A DNA stretch of 64,000 bases from Albifimbria verrucaria (lineage: Eukaryota > Ascomycota > Sordariomycetes > Hypocreales > Stachybotryaceae): NCBI GenBank assembly GCA_020081605.1, contig JAHREC010000011.1, forward strand, positions 4,154,001 to 4,218,000, written 5' to 3'. Positions 37,212-49,511 of this stretch are shown here, piece after piece; the stretch's first letter is position 1, and each line of letters opens with the position of its first letter. Made by a program: the position numbers and the translations under genes. The notes below the pieces were generated by a model. The model saw nothing but the letters and a program-made list of their open reading frames with translations, was not told where the DNA came from and did no database searches.

Positions 37212-38674
37212 ATGTCACAGACCCTCTCACCTCGCCGCAATAGCGAGGCACTTGACGCCTTCAATGAGGCGGCATCGGACCCTCCGTAGGCCGGTCCCCT
37301 GCTCTGGACGCGACCCCGGATGCAGCCTCGCCAACGCCAAAGCGAGTTCAGGTGCCGAGGGCATGTGAGAGATGTAAAAGGCTACGCAGGGGCTGCAGCG
37401 AGTATCGCCCTTGCAGACGATGCACCGAAGCTGGCCTGGGAAACCAGTGCCAGCCAACTCATCTGCCACCCAGCACGGCGACTCCGGGCTCCGATTCACA
37501 ACACGAGCGCCTCGCCATGCTTCTCGATGACCGTCTATTAGACCATTGCACTCGAAGCTTCTTTGAAGCATTGCACCCTACAATCCCCATACTGACTCCC
37601 GCTTACATCGCTCGTCTTCGTTCTCTAGCGATCCTCCTGACACAGGCCTCTCGGCGCTCTGCGTGTTAGGGAATGTGTGCCCAGGTCCTTCTGCAGATCG
37701 AGGAGCCGTCAGATTTGTTACGTCACGGGGAGGTGTCAGAGGAACATGACTCCTTTGGACGTCTCCTTCTTGACACAACAGCCAGCGCATACAGAAAGCT
37801 AGCTCTGAGTGCCCCTACAACCATAGAGTCATGCCTCATTGCATTCTTTCTGTACGCATGTGAAGCAAGCATATGCCACCATAGCCTGGCATTTCGATAC
37901 CTGCGGGAGACCACAACTCTGCTTGTGCTTTTTCACGTGCCGGAGGCTGACGAGGAAGTAAGGCTGGTTGCTCGTAGACTGTTCTGGGTCACCTTGATAT
38001 CAGAACGGTCGCACGCAATCAGATACAGACGTCCATTAACTTTACAAATCACAAGCGAGTCTCCAGGCTTTGACCAGGAAGATGAAGGGTTGGTCGGATT
38101 CTGGAGCCTTGCCTCTCTTTTCCGACCCCTAGATAGCCTTTTTGTGGCGCTGCACAACCAGGAAACGTTAGCCATGACCCCGTCTCCGGAGTCGCTAACC
38201 CTGATTGAAAACACGCTGAATTCAGCGTTAAGGCCAGGCTTGGATCTACACAACACTCAGAAAGCAAACCTGAGAATTACACAACTGTGGCTTCGGGTCA
38301 TCATCTGGCAGCTTCGTCTTCGATTAGGTCACTTGGTCGAAGAGTCTTACCAGCACAGCTTAACATTTGGATACCCGATTGAGGTGGCCAAAGATCTCGT
38401 GCTTTCAACTCGGGACCTACCACTTGAAAGCTTCACAGTCCACGGCGTAGGGCTAACGGAAAAGCTATTCGACATTGCCTCGGCATTAGTTGATGTCATG
38501 GCACGCATTCCCTGCAACTCTGCAACAATACGGATGTTGGGGCTCGGCACATTGCCAGAGCATAACTTGTATTACATACGAACGATGATCAGGCGGTTAC
38601 CCGGAGGCACTTCGGTATACGATGATCTCTTGGAAAAACATCTACAGCAAGCGGTTCCGAACATGGCAAATTAA
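37212..38674 (+). CDS. Zn(II)2Cys6 transcription factor, probable regulator of the maltose cluster
   Basis: The binuclear zinc cluster is explicit: ACERCKRLRRGC followed by RPCRRC and a last cysteine in GNQC, giving six cysteines with canonical spacing. The ATG at 37212 (MSQTLSPRRN) is preferred. One base restored in CCC near 37286 joins it to the cysteine cluster, for which no other ATG is available. The region after the finger (LDHCTRSFFEALHPTIPILTP) and the long helical domain from 37673 resemble sugar-responsive fungal regulators. The junction near 37635-37675 contains an in-frame stop and needs frame correction. It converges with the permease, with 114 bp between stops, and the glucosidase lies just beyond, so it probably activates these two genes. 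Confidence 0.85.
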
Positions 38675-38788
38675 ATAAATCCAATCGTGGATAAGCTTGA
38701 ATAATAATCCTATATCTTAATTTTGGTATCCCAACGCCTCCCGACCTATGATATCCAAAACATATCCACGTGTTTTTGTACAGCAAAA

Positions 38789-40536
38789 TTAGTTCTCGTT
38801 GGCATCTTTGGCCATGGAAAGTTTACGCTCGACAGCTTCATGTGCAAAAGGATTGACCTTGGTCTCTGCAAACTTTCGTGCAGGCACCCGTTGCTCAAAC
38901 AGCATATCCAACTCGGCATACGTACGATCCTTGGGCTCAGGGAGTCGGAAGAAGACCCAAACAACGCACAACAGACAGGTGCCGCCCCAGAAGAAGGCCG
39001 CTCGTGCACCCCAGTTCCAGGCACCGGACGAAAGCTGGTAGTTCGTCATGACGTTGACGAAAATATTGCTGGCGTTGTATGCTGCTCTGGCCATGACGAT
39101 GGTTTTGGCCTTGAGTCGGGTTGATGACAACTCAGAAACCAGACTGTAAGTGACAGGGCCAACAGCAAAGTCATAAACGAAAGTAAAGAGGATGAGCATT
39201 CCTCCAATGGCCCATACTGAGGCATTACTACCAGCAAAGGATAGTGAGCCGACAATGATGAGAATTAGACATTGTCCACATAGACCACTGAAATGGATTC
39301 TTCGTCGGCCGAATCGCGACATGAGGAACCATGAACCGGCAGTGCCAACGAGACCAAGAGCAGAGTTGGCCATGCTCAAGGAAAATGAGTTCTTCGAGTC
39401 CATACCAGCCTGGGTAAGGAAGTAAGAAAAGTAACCCATCAGGTTTTGTCCACCTAGAGTTTGCACGATCCAGATACCAATGACAATCTCTGTTCGGCGC
39501 AAATCGACACCTCTGAAGCAGTCCAGGTATCCAACACCTTCTTTGGCGTTCTTCTCCATCTCATTGGTATGTTCAATCATGGCAATGGTTTCGTCGACGT
39601 TGAATCCGGCTTGTTTGCGTGAGGTGAGGCGGAGCAAGGCGTCGCGAGCTCCTTTCGATCACCCTTTCTAATAAGCCACCAAGGCGACCTATACAGATTG
39701 TTAGTTGGCTGAACTTTTAACAATACTTCTCATGTAGTGGGTGAACTTACTCGGGGCGAATACAACACCTGAAAGAATCAAGACCGGCCATAGCCACTGA
39801 ACAGCAAATGGAATGCGGTAGGACCTTTCGTCGTTGTAGTCGATAGATCCACGGCTCACAGCAGCGGCGAAAAACTGTCCAATCACCCAACACATGTTTA
39901 TAAAGGTCGTTAAATACGGCCGAAGTATGACAGGAGAGACCTCGGATGCGTAGGCTGGGGTGATGCTTTGGAATGCTCCCCAAGGAATACCTGTTGACGT
40001 TAGCTTTGAAAAACTTGGCCTCCGAGACCGATTCGACTAACCGCAGAGAATTTCTCCAACAACAAGCACAGCAACATTAGGTGCGAAGAAGAGAACAAAG
40101 ATTGTACCAATCATCATGATGAGAAACCCAATCATTGTCTTCTTAGCCCCCATCGATCTGACGTCCAGCCAGCAATGATCAAACCAAATATCTCTCCAGC
40201 ACGTGCGCCATTTGACAGGCCAGACTGCCAAGCAGCTGAGACCTGGTATTTCTTTCCTGACTCAACCCAGGTGCCGTACTTTCTGTTGAAAGGAGCCGAA
40301 GCATACAGGTTTCCGAGCAAAGCAAGATCATAACCCTCCATAATGAGCGTAGTGCTGAACAAAACAGACCAGCCCACAGCATGAGGGTAGGTCTTGATGG
40401 CCTGCCACAAGCTCATCTGTTGTTCCGCTTCGGCAGCCTGCCGAGCTTCACTGGCGATGATATCAGGGTGGAGGTCCTCATTGTGCTCAGTGTGTTCCGC
40501 CTTGTCCATGGCACCGTCGGAGCGCTTGTCTGCCAT
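38789..40536 (-). CDS. MFS maltose/alpha-glucoside-type sugar permease
   Basis: This is a 12-helix plasma-membrane sugar:H+ symporter of the fungal Sugar_tr family. The N-terminal cytosolic segment contains LHPDIIASEARQAAEAEQQMSLWQAIKTYPHAVGWS, much like MAL61-type transporters. It is followed by the loop motif AGWTSDRWGAKKT, IPWGAFQSITPAYASEV after an intron (about 39992-40041), RSYRIPFAVQWLWP, and SPWWLIRKG after a second intron (about 39691-39752). The C-terminal half has MSRFGRRRIHFSG and GPVTYSLVSELSSTRLKAKTI, and ends in the cytosolic tail. Breaks near 40145 (GGGG) and 39655 (AAA/GG) are single-base. It is divergent from the alpha-glucosidase. Confidence 0.9.
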
Positions 40537-41272
40537 GGTTGGAATGGCTGGTAATGAAGACTGATGAAGTTTGTGTGTGAGTCAAACTGTGAGCGATGCG
40601 AGAAAGGATCGAGGTGCCGATGGGGGCCTTTATATGCGTTGTGCCGAAATGGCCATGTTCATGTGAAATTGAACTATGCCACGCAGGAAGTATGGGGAAA
40701 ATGCCCAGATTATCGCTTCCCAGAAACTTCACATCCAAGTAAAGTCATCGGTGCGACCCCTGCTGGAGTCAGCAGATTCTTTCCCCGGATGATGTGGGGA
40801 TGCGGAGGGAATCATGAATAGTGCCACCCCAACGCATCTGAGAACAGGAGCCTCCTGTGCCTCCTCTCCTTCACGTTCGGATGCTTTGATGAGGCCAATT
40901 AGTTAAAGACTTCGAGGTGGAGTTATGCGGGGCTTGCAATTGTCGAAGATGCGGAGTCTCCGCCGCCATCACTGGCTATTCCTTGGAATGACACGATGTT
41001 TGGTCAGTGGCTTTGCAGATCTCCACTTTGCATTTGGAGCATGGACGGAGTGAATTCGTTTAAACTGCTTCCCGGTGATCATGTGGAGCACCTTGAATAT
41101 CCGACAACCATCTCCGTGGGGAATTAAAGGTGGAGATGGTAAATGCTACAATACAAGAAGCATGGGATTCCAAGCTTCTGCGACCATCTCTGCTAAGAAT
41201 GCTTTCCTGGAGCGCCATCCTTACCAACTCTCCCTTTGAAGCCCCTCGCCTTGAGCATCGAAAAAATCCGCA
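40537..41272. promoter_or_regulatory. Shared divergent promoter of permease and alpha-glucosidase
   Basis: This is a 736 bp interval between divergent starts. It contains the palindrome CGGAGTCTCCG at 40952-40962, that is CGG-N5-CCG, the inverted-triplet type recognised by Zn2Cys6 dimers. ATGCGG occurs three times (near 40800, 40925 and 40949). These are candidate binding sites for the adjacent regulator. The assignment is inference from motif type only. Confidence 0.4.
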
Positions 41273-43076
41273 ATGGGGTCAATGGTATGGGACACAGCCA
41301 ACGGCTTTGTCGGCAAGAAGACATGGTGGAAGGACGCGACGTTCTACCAAGTTTATCCGGCCAGCTTCAAAGATTCAAACGGAGATGGCTGGGGAGATTT
41401 GCCAGGACTAATTTCCGAGGTTGACTACTTGAATGACCTGGGAGTAGATGTCATTTGGGTGTCACCTATTTTCGAGAGCCCTCAAAAAGATATGGGCTAT
41501 GATGTATCGGATTATCAGAAGATCTATGAGCCATACGGGACGGTAGAAGATGTTGACACACTCATTCGCGAGAGCCACAGACGCGGAATGAAGGTGATAC
41601 TGGACTTGGTGATTAACCACACCTCGGATCAACACGCATGGTTCAAGGAGTCTCGAGCATCAAAAAGCAACCCAAAGAGAGACTGGTACATATGGAAGCC
41701 TCCTCGCTACGACGAGAATGGCATACGACACCCTCCGACAAATTGGCGTGGCTATTTTGCCTGTCCCACCTGGACTTTTGATGAGCATACACAGGAGTAC
41801 TATCTGCATCTATACGCTCCTGATCAGCCTGACTTGAATTGGGAAAATGAGGAATGCCGTGAAGCAATCTATGAAAACACGATGCGGTTTTGGCTAGAAA
41901 AGGGTGTTGATGGATTCCGCATCGATACCGTCAATAAATACTCAAAACGCCAAGACTTCGTGGATGCGCCGATAACAGACGCCACTTTGCCGCATCAGCC
42001 AGCCCCAGAGATGTGGTGCAATGGTCCTCGCATACACGAGTTCATCAAGGAAATGAACCAAAGATGCTGGCGCCGTACAACGCCGTCTCTGTAGGCGAGT
42101 TATCCAATACGCCACTTCCATCTCAAGTCATTCCATACGTGTCTGAAGCGGCCAAGGAGCTTGATATGGTGTTTGAATTCTCAATTATCCGCTTAGGAAC
42201 AGGCAATATCCTAGGCGGCAAGTATATATACCAGCCTTATCCGCTTTCACGGCTCAAGTTTTTGACCGAGACATGGCAACGTTTCATTGAGGGCACCGAT
42301 GCTTGGACAACGGTGTTTTGCGAAAACCACGACAACGGGCGTGCGGTGAGTCGATTTGGAGATACATCAACTGCTGAATGGTGGGAGAAGTCAGCCAAGA
42401 CCATTGCATTGTGGCAGGCAACCTTGACTGGAACCCTTTTCCTCTACCAAGGACAAGAGATTGGAATGACCAACATGCCTAAGACGTGGGGATGGAAGAA
42501 TATAAGGATATCGAGAGCAGAAATTTCTACGCTGAGGCTGTTGAGTCTGGGGACAAAGAGCGCATGAAAGCCACCCTCGATGGTATTCGCATATTAGCTC
42601 GGGACCACTCTAGGATTCCCTTCCAATGGAACGCCGAGCCAAACGCGGGCTTCGCACCTGCAGGTGCCACACCTTGGATGCGCGTACATGATGATTTCAA
42701 ATTCATCAACGTGGCTCAGCAACGTGAAGATCCGCATTCAGTTCTGAACTTCTATAAAACGGCCCTACGGATGCGAAAGCAACATAGAGATATCTTCATT
42801 TACGGAAACTTCAGACTACTAGACTCTGGAGATGAGTCGATATTTGCATATGTGAAGGAGGAACCTGTACAAGTAGTCAATGAAAAGAGGACAAGGAGGA
42901 AAGCAGTCGTGGTACTCAATATGTCCCGCGAAGAGCGTCTGGCTCCGGATATCCAGAATATCTTGGGTAATGATGCACGGATGCTGATTAGCACGAAGGC
43001 AGGCGGCTCGGGTGTTTCGAGGAGTAAGGGGTCTTTGATAGAAGGTTGGGAAGGTCAGGTCTGGGTCAATTTCTAA
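41273..43076 (+). CDS. Alpha-glucosidase / maltase (GH13, oligo-1,6-glucosidase type)
   Basis: This enzyme hydrolyses maltose and related alpha-glucosides to glucose. There is no signal peptide, so it is likely cytosolic and acts on sugar imported by the adjacent permease. GH13 motifs appear in order: YQVYPASFKDSNGDGWGD, region I DLVINHTS, nucleophile D218 in GFRIDTVN, acid/base glutamate in SVGELSN, and transition-state Asp in FCENHDNGR. The YQGQEIGMTN motif of this subfamily is also present. Frame breaks near 42062 (AAA) and 42490 (GGGG) are single-base. The corrected protein is about 600 residues, normal for fungal maltases. Confidence 0.95.
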
Positions 43077-43268
43077 GTAGGGATTGTTATATAATAGTTG
43101 GTACAATTAAAATCATCCTGCTCGTCCGTCATTAAGTTGTGGAACCATCTGTAAACCTCATCGCTCAAACCACTGTCTATCCGACCGATGCTGCTCTGTG
43201 TACTTTACAGTCGATTGAGCAGCATCTCATCCTTCACACAAAGCTCATTCACTCAATCCTCGGAAGTT

Positions 43269-44698
43269 TCATGTATTAAAACCCTCTTGAATCACTTCAT
43301 TGTGAGGGAGCGTTTCTGGTCGGATCTGTCCAAGGGACACGCCCCTCACTGGCTCGTCCCATTCAATAAATTCGAACTTGGGCGATCTGGCAATTATTGG
43401 TGCCACTCTGTTAGCAAAGAGTTTCTGAAGGAAATGCCAGCTGATAACAAATCGATCGAAGAACCACATGAAGGTTGTTCCCCATGTGGCATTGGCTGTA
43501 GCTGAACCTGCTCTCTTGCAGCCCATAACCACAAGGTCGTATCTGATGCTTTGGTATTTTTCAAATGCTGAGCTCAGTGCTTCTTGAGAAGGCAAGGCCC
43601 CGGCCCGTTAGTGGCACGCACATTATCGAGAGTGCGACGGAGTTCGTTGACCAGAACCACGATATCAATGATACCGACATTACAGCCTTGGCCTGTGCTG
43701 GGTGTGAATTTATGAGCCGCATCGCCAGTGAGTACAATGCGACCATAATGCCAGTGGTCGAGCACACCTTCTTCGAGGCTGACCAAGCCACCTTCCTGTC
43801 GACCAGCCCATGCGTCTGCAACGCTCAAACGGCTTGTGATAGGTAAATGTCCCCATCGCTTGATGATTGCCTCCTCATCTGCAGCTGTATAACGAATGCG
43901 CTCGCGCGTTGGCTTGTCTAAACGTTCGTAGAGACCAATTACGGCACTCTTCTCGCCGGTAAAAAGCTGCGTCGTGGCAATCGGGCCATGCGTTTCCGAG
44001 CAGTAGCCAGCCTCGAGGCCCGCGGCACCTGTAGGGATACGCATCCAGATGGCTCGAAATGTGGTGAGGAAAGGCTTCTCGCCGTTGAACTCAGCATACC
44101 CATCTTCCAAGGCTAGTTCGCGCATGCGCTGGCGAGTCATGCTATGCGCACCGTCGGCGCCGATGATCATCGATCCGGAGTACGATGAACCGTCGGCGCA
44201 GGAAACCACAACTCCATCATCTGTGGTGGCTATTCCGACGACCTGCTTATTTGGGTGGATACGAGCCTGCAGATCGGACGATAGGTTGTTATAGAGCAGA
44301 CTTGTGAGCGAATGTCGGCTTAATGTGGCTGGGCTGTACCCATGACTAAAACAAGGTCAGGGCCCCTTCTGGTTGCAAGACTAGGAAGCGCCAACTTACT
44401 TCAAACCAACTTGAAGAATAAATCTCGAGCTCCCAATATTGCGACCGTGATGATCTATTCGTTGCAATTCGGCTAAAGGCGCAGAGACACGTTTCAGTTC
44501 ATCATAAAGACCGAGCTGGTGCAAAACGCGGATGGCCATGGGTAGCATAACTAGATCGGAACCGGTCTCTATGATCGCGGTCGGACGCTTCTCGAGTACC
44601 ACAAAGTCGATGCCTGCTCTCGAGAGAGCATGGGCGGCCGTTAGCCCAACAGGGCCACCGCCGATCACGACAACCTTGAAAGGACTAGCACCGTCCAT
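43269..44698 (-). CDS. FAD-dependent monooxygenase (aromatic hydroxylase-like)
   Basis: The N-terminal Rossmann FAD-binding motif VVIGGGPVGLTAAHAL..VVLEKR is followed by an intron (44346-44399). The body carries GADGAHSMTRQ (DG motif) and RIVLTGDAAHKFTPSTGQGCNVGIID, the GD motif that binds the FAD ribityl chain. A break near 43600 in GGGGCC separates the last 100 residues, which restore to PSQEALSSAFEKYQS with a hydrophobic C-terminal stretch (TFMWFFDRFVISWHFLQ) that may anchor the protein to membrane. Such C-terminally anchored enzymes act in fungal meroterpenoid and polyketide tailoring. Here it lies 9 kb from an NRPS, so membership of one cluster is possible but unproven. Confidence 0.88.
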
Positions 44699-46208
44699 GC
44701 TGGAAAGTTTTATTGAGCAGACAGATCCGCTGCGACGATCGAGTTGGATGGGAGTATTGTACCAGAGGCACGTTGGCCGTTGAATTTATGGAAAATTATC
44801 TCAACATATCTTATGATCAGGCCAACAAGGAGTCAGATCCCTGTGCGCGATACTGCCAATCATGTTCGGATCTCGGCAGCCGTTGGTCCAGACCATAGCT
44901 ACGTTAGCATTCAACATGCTCGTATTCACTGACCAACAGGAAGAGTTGCCCTGCTCATAATGTGGACAAAAGAGATAGAAATTAGCTGTTCTAACTACAG
45001 CACTCGGTTACCATTGAGTTTGATCATCATCAGTATTTGCGTGGTAAATTAACCATTACCCGGGTATCGTAAACAAAAGCCCCTAATCAGATATCATTGG
45101 GGCTTATAAAGCGGATACTGCCTCGGCCCATAACTCTCATATAGCCTACTATAGATCCTAGTCAGCCCTTGGCAGGTTTTGATGGTAAGATGGTCGAGAC
45201 ATTGGCGAGTCAGCGCCGCTTACGAAAACCCGGCCAGCAGGATGTTAACGTTACTGGGTTACCTAACCTGCATGGTGGGACACTGAACAGCAGAACAGAA
45301 ACATATGTGAATCGGGATTCTTACCAGATCGGTTGTGATATACGGAGCCTTGGGCGAAATTAGATGAGTGGTTATCACAAATGTCGACGAGAAGTCACCG
45401 AATTATTTGCGAGTAGATTGGCATATCCACTAAATGATGAAAGTGTGCAGAATACACCAGTGCTTTTGGGCGCTAGCCGTTGCACTTTGCTTACTTTCTC
45501 ACAATGGTTATGTGAGCATATTGAGTATCCTACAGCAAAATTAACCTGCACAGAGCTGCGGCACTATGCTACTCGTTGGCTGTCTCTGTGCAGCAGAGTC
45601 CTGAAGGAATCCGTGTTTCTTCTATTGCAAAGACATCGAGACATTTATTTTAGTTGTGTAAGTTATAGCAGCCGTCCTGTAGCATTAGTTCACTATTTGT
45701 CCAGCTACTGTGCTTCAAGGCGTACGATTGTATAACTACCAAGAAAGAGGACGAATAAAGAAAATAAGCCTACAGCTTAGCCAAGGATATGGCAGAAAAC
45801 TTTATCCTATCATTCAATAAGCACAGGACCTTGCTAATCTTCAGAATTCTTGGGAACAATTTATGCCAAGAGGAGATTGTTGGAAGCAAAAGGCGAGAAG
45901 ACATTGAAATTCAAGGCAGCATCAATGGCATAGGGGAAAATAAGCTAATACTTTGCAAGTAGCTAATATTAAAGAAAATGACAGTCAACTCAAACAAAAG
46001 TGATTTCGCCTTGCCTCCAGCATCAGACTCCCTATAGGACCTAGGCTGGTACATTATTGAGAAATACTCAGTTCAAACTAATTCATGGCCCGCATAAGCT
46101 TCGACTGGTGAAAAGCCTTCGTATGCTCGGATTTCACAGCCCCCTCTCCACTAGGTGTGTTGAACACCTTAACCTCCTGCCACCAACCGATAGCTCCTCG
46201 TATTGCTC
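44699..46208. other. 1.5 kb intergenic region
   Basis: AT-leaning sequence without a supported gene. A 123-codon frame at 45364-45735 lacks any domain. Confidence 0.4.
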
Positions 46209-48028
46209 TTAGTAGTACTTAGGGTTTTGTGGATCAGTGAGGTCAAAGATGACGCTGCTATGAGGACGCTGTAGACATGAATTAGTCACGTTGTTCATCA
46301 CTTGAGTAAATTATTTTGGCACGGGGTTGGGCTTACAGCACCACCACGACTCTGAGTAAAGATGTCCTCGAAGTCAATGGTACGGTTGAAGCTCAATGCA
46401 CCGTTAGGAAGAACATCGATCCAATGAGCCTTGTAATCTCCAGGGGTATTGAGCACAGAAATCTACCAGAGTGTCAGCATTCCCTGTACTCAGATCGGCT
46501 TCAAGGAATGATCTTACATCACCAGCCTGGACAAAGTATCCCGTGACCAGGAGGTTCTTCTTATCCGGAGACAGTTTGACGTAGTGAGGACCAATGATAG
46601 GTTGATCCTCATTGGGATCATCCAATCGCTTGACGTTGTTCAGATCGGAGATGTCCAAAGCTGCGACGTGGTTACCCAAAGTGATTGTAAAGTATGCCCA
46701 TTTGCCATCATCCGAAATATCAGAATAGATGGCTACGGACTTCTTAGCCTTCGGACCAAGATCCCAGAGCCGCTGAGCAACACCCTGCTTCCCACTCGCA
46801 TCTTTTCGGAATGGATAGATAACCCAGACCTCGCCAGTTTCAACAGCTCTACTATCTATTAGATCCACAACCTCAAGAGCAGAACTGGAAGCTCAACTTA
46901 CGTGGCAAGTGCAGCGCTTTCTTTATTTCCAGGAATAAACTTGACGTCCTGAATACCGCCGCCCTGAAAAAACTAGTTAGATTTATGCGCTCACGTTTCA
47001 CATGTGATTGTGATACCAACATTAGGGATCGTGATTGTCGAGATAATCTTGCGCGTAGACAGGTTCCACAAGCGGAGGGTGTTAGCCTTCTGAATGCCGA
47101 GAGCCGAAACTGGTTTAAGAATGCTCAAAGGCACAACAAAATCAGATGTGAGAATGAGTCCTTTATCCCAGTCAATGCTCAACCCGTGTGGGCTGAATTG
47201 TTGCCCAAGAATGTTTAGCTATCGGCATGTCAGACCAAAGATCATCGTGAAGTACCGACATTACTTACGGTTCCATCGAGGTCTTCTGGCCACTCGTGAA
47301 TGATGTTACCCTTGGCATCAGTCTCAACAAGACGACCGGGTGAAGTACCCAACGCGCTGCCCATGTAGGTGATGAAGAACCCTCTACAAATATGTCAGGT
47401 ATTAGCGTTGAATGAATTCTAGGCTCAGGACAATTACCCCTCAGGTTTTGCGCGAATCTCATCAGTAATCGAACTGAGCAATGCTCTGTTGCTGTGAGAA
47501 AACTTTGGGTGGTAGGGATCAGTATTGTCCCAATAGAAGGCAGTATCCTGTGTCTTCAGCAGCGACAGGAGACCGCCTCCCACGAGGGTCTTGCCATCCA
47601 AAGAAGTCCCAAGGTGGTGTGGGGAGTTTCCACTGGTTGGAACATCAGCAATATGGATGATGGTACCAAATGTGTCCTGTCATCTTGTAAGCTCAAGACA
47701 AAAAGTGTGAGTAGAGGAGAAGTTACATCATCAAGGCTAGTAACAACTAGAAAGTCCTTGTGGTTATTGTCACCCGCACCTGTCCAGAAATAGCCAATTT
47801 TCTTGGGCTTGATGTTGCTGACTGGGAACAGGGGCTTTCCAAAGGAGGGGTGGGAACCTGGAGAATGGGAAGTGGAGGAATGTTAGAGGCCAAAGGCTCA
47901 GTTACTCCAGGAATTGAAGGAATCAGTGGTGGAAGGGACAGGCCTCTCTTCTCAGCATTTGTAGGTGAAGCTTCTGCATTGATAGCGAACTCTGCGAAAA
48001 GAGTCGCGATGAGAGCAGTGGTCTTCAT
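46209..48028 (-). CDS. Secreted SBP56-like (selenium-binding/methanethiol oxidase type) beta-propeller
   Basis: The start at 48028 gives a signal peptide (MKTTALIATLFAEFAINAEA) and a proline-rich spacer. The exons then read SPHHLGTSLDGKTLVGGGLLS, GRLVETDAKGN, SPHGLSIDWDKGLILTSDFV, NTLRLWNLSTRKIISTITIP, then SDISDDGKWAYFTITLGNHVAALDISDLNNV and GPHYVKLSPDKKNLLVTGYFVQAGD. The last exon ends VIFDLTDPQNPKYY at 46209. The order and the histidine-containing PHH and GPHY motifs resemble SBP56 propellers, which oxidise methanethiol in known members. At least five short introns are needed (near 47390-47440, 47215-47270, 46870-46990, 46465-46520 and 46270-46335). A break near 47840 restores with one base. 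Most SBP56 proteins are cytosolic, so the leader is unusual. Confidence 0.65.
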
Positions 48029-49511
48029 AATGGAAAAGATAATGAGTATTGAAAACTCTACTCTGATGGATTGGATTGAGGGAGGCTGTTGAAGTAACGA
48101 TGGAAACAAAAGTTCTGGCCAGGTTATTGGCTTTATATAATTCCTTCACCACCTTCAATCTTGTGATTCCAATTTCACGATCAGTCACTGAAGCATGATG
48201 CTATTCAGCCTCATCATGATGAGATTGGAATATCAAGCTTCAACAGCGGCTAAAGCTGCATTATTTGCTTCTGTTCAGCTCATCCACGACAACTTCTGTG
48301 AACTTCATCGTCAAGATGTTCTCATCATCACCAGTGGGGCGAATCTGTGTGGTCCAAAACATCCTAGCTCAGATCATGCATGTCTCAGTACACTACTCTC
48401 ACGCAGTTGCGGCTGAATGAATGTCAAATCATAATCGATCCTGAACGCTCAGTCAAGGCCAAGATGAGGATCACAATAAGCTTTAATTTGGGGGCATATT
48501 TCGGTGTCATTAAAGCTCGCAACAAATCTGATTCGTTCAGGAAGATGTGATGCATTCGAGTATGTGTATTGAGCACATGAAATCATATCATGCTTTTTAA
48601 TAAGAATGTTCTAATGTATGGTGATAGGCGTAGGTAAGAGGCGTAAATGAGAGGCATGTGAACTAGTAGATTGGCGGAGAAAATCTCCCGAGATCTGGGA
48701 GAGACGAGAGCCAAAATTACTAGCTTGTATAAGGAAGAGATCTAAGGATGTGATGGGATGAGATGATGTGCCTTGACATGTAAAAATACCCCTTTAAGCT
48801 GTGACTCCGGTAGTTGGATGCATTATCATAACGCCCATCTATGGCGTGATGCGCGTTTAGTGGCTCTGGCCGACCACCCGCTCCTTCGTGTGGCACGTGT
48901 AGCTCGGCAGGTCGCCGGTTCATACAATGGGAATATTTTCTTTTTCTGTAATAATTCAATAGTTTCACCCTATTCTTCGGAACCGAAAGCCACTCCCACG
49001 ATGTCACCATTTTAGCTTCTATGTCACTTGAACTTGTTGGCGGTACAAGACGATGCACTGGGATGTGCCCTGTAATGCTAGTTCATCTGCTTCAGAGGAA
49101 AATTCACCAAACCAGCTATTTACATTGATGCTTCTCGCGTTGTTTATTAGCCACAACTTATGTAACGGAAGAGATTTGTAGATGGTTTGGTGTGGCTGGG
49201 ATGACACACTGATCAAGTTACCAGAGCTAATGCGGCTACCGGGTGCTTGCATTGGACAATCACGGCATTCTATAACGTGGCATTCAAGTTCAACTGTTCA
49301 GAAACTCATATTCTTGAACAAGTTACCATTGGCCCTCCAAAAACTATTTCCTGTGCTTTTCAAAACATATACAAACTCATGCAATTTGAAGCTGATGAAA
49401 GAATCCGTTATGGAATGAAGAATGCTCGACGCGCAACGACAGCGAAACGGTGATTTGTTAGTGGCCATGGTAAAACGAAACATGAAATGTTTTCCTGATA
49501 CGTATTCTGAC
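48029..49511. other. 1.5 kb intergenic region
   Basis: AT-leaning and without a supported gene. Confidence 0.4.

Noticed and set aside
45364..45735. 123-codon plus-strand frame
   Set aside because: No homology features and no flanking exon structure.
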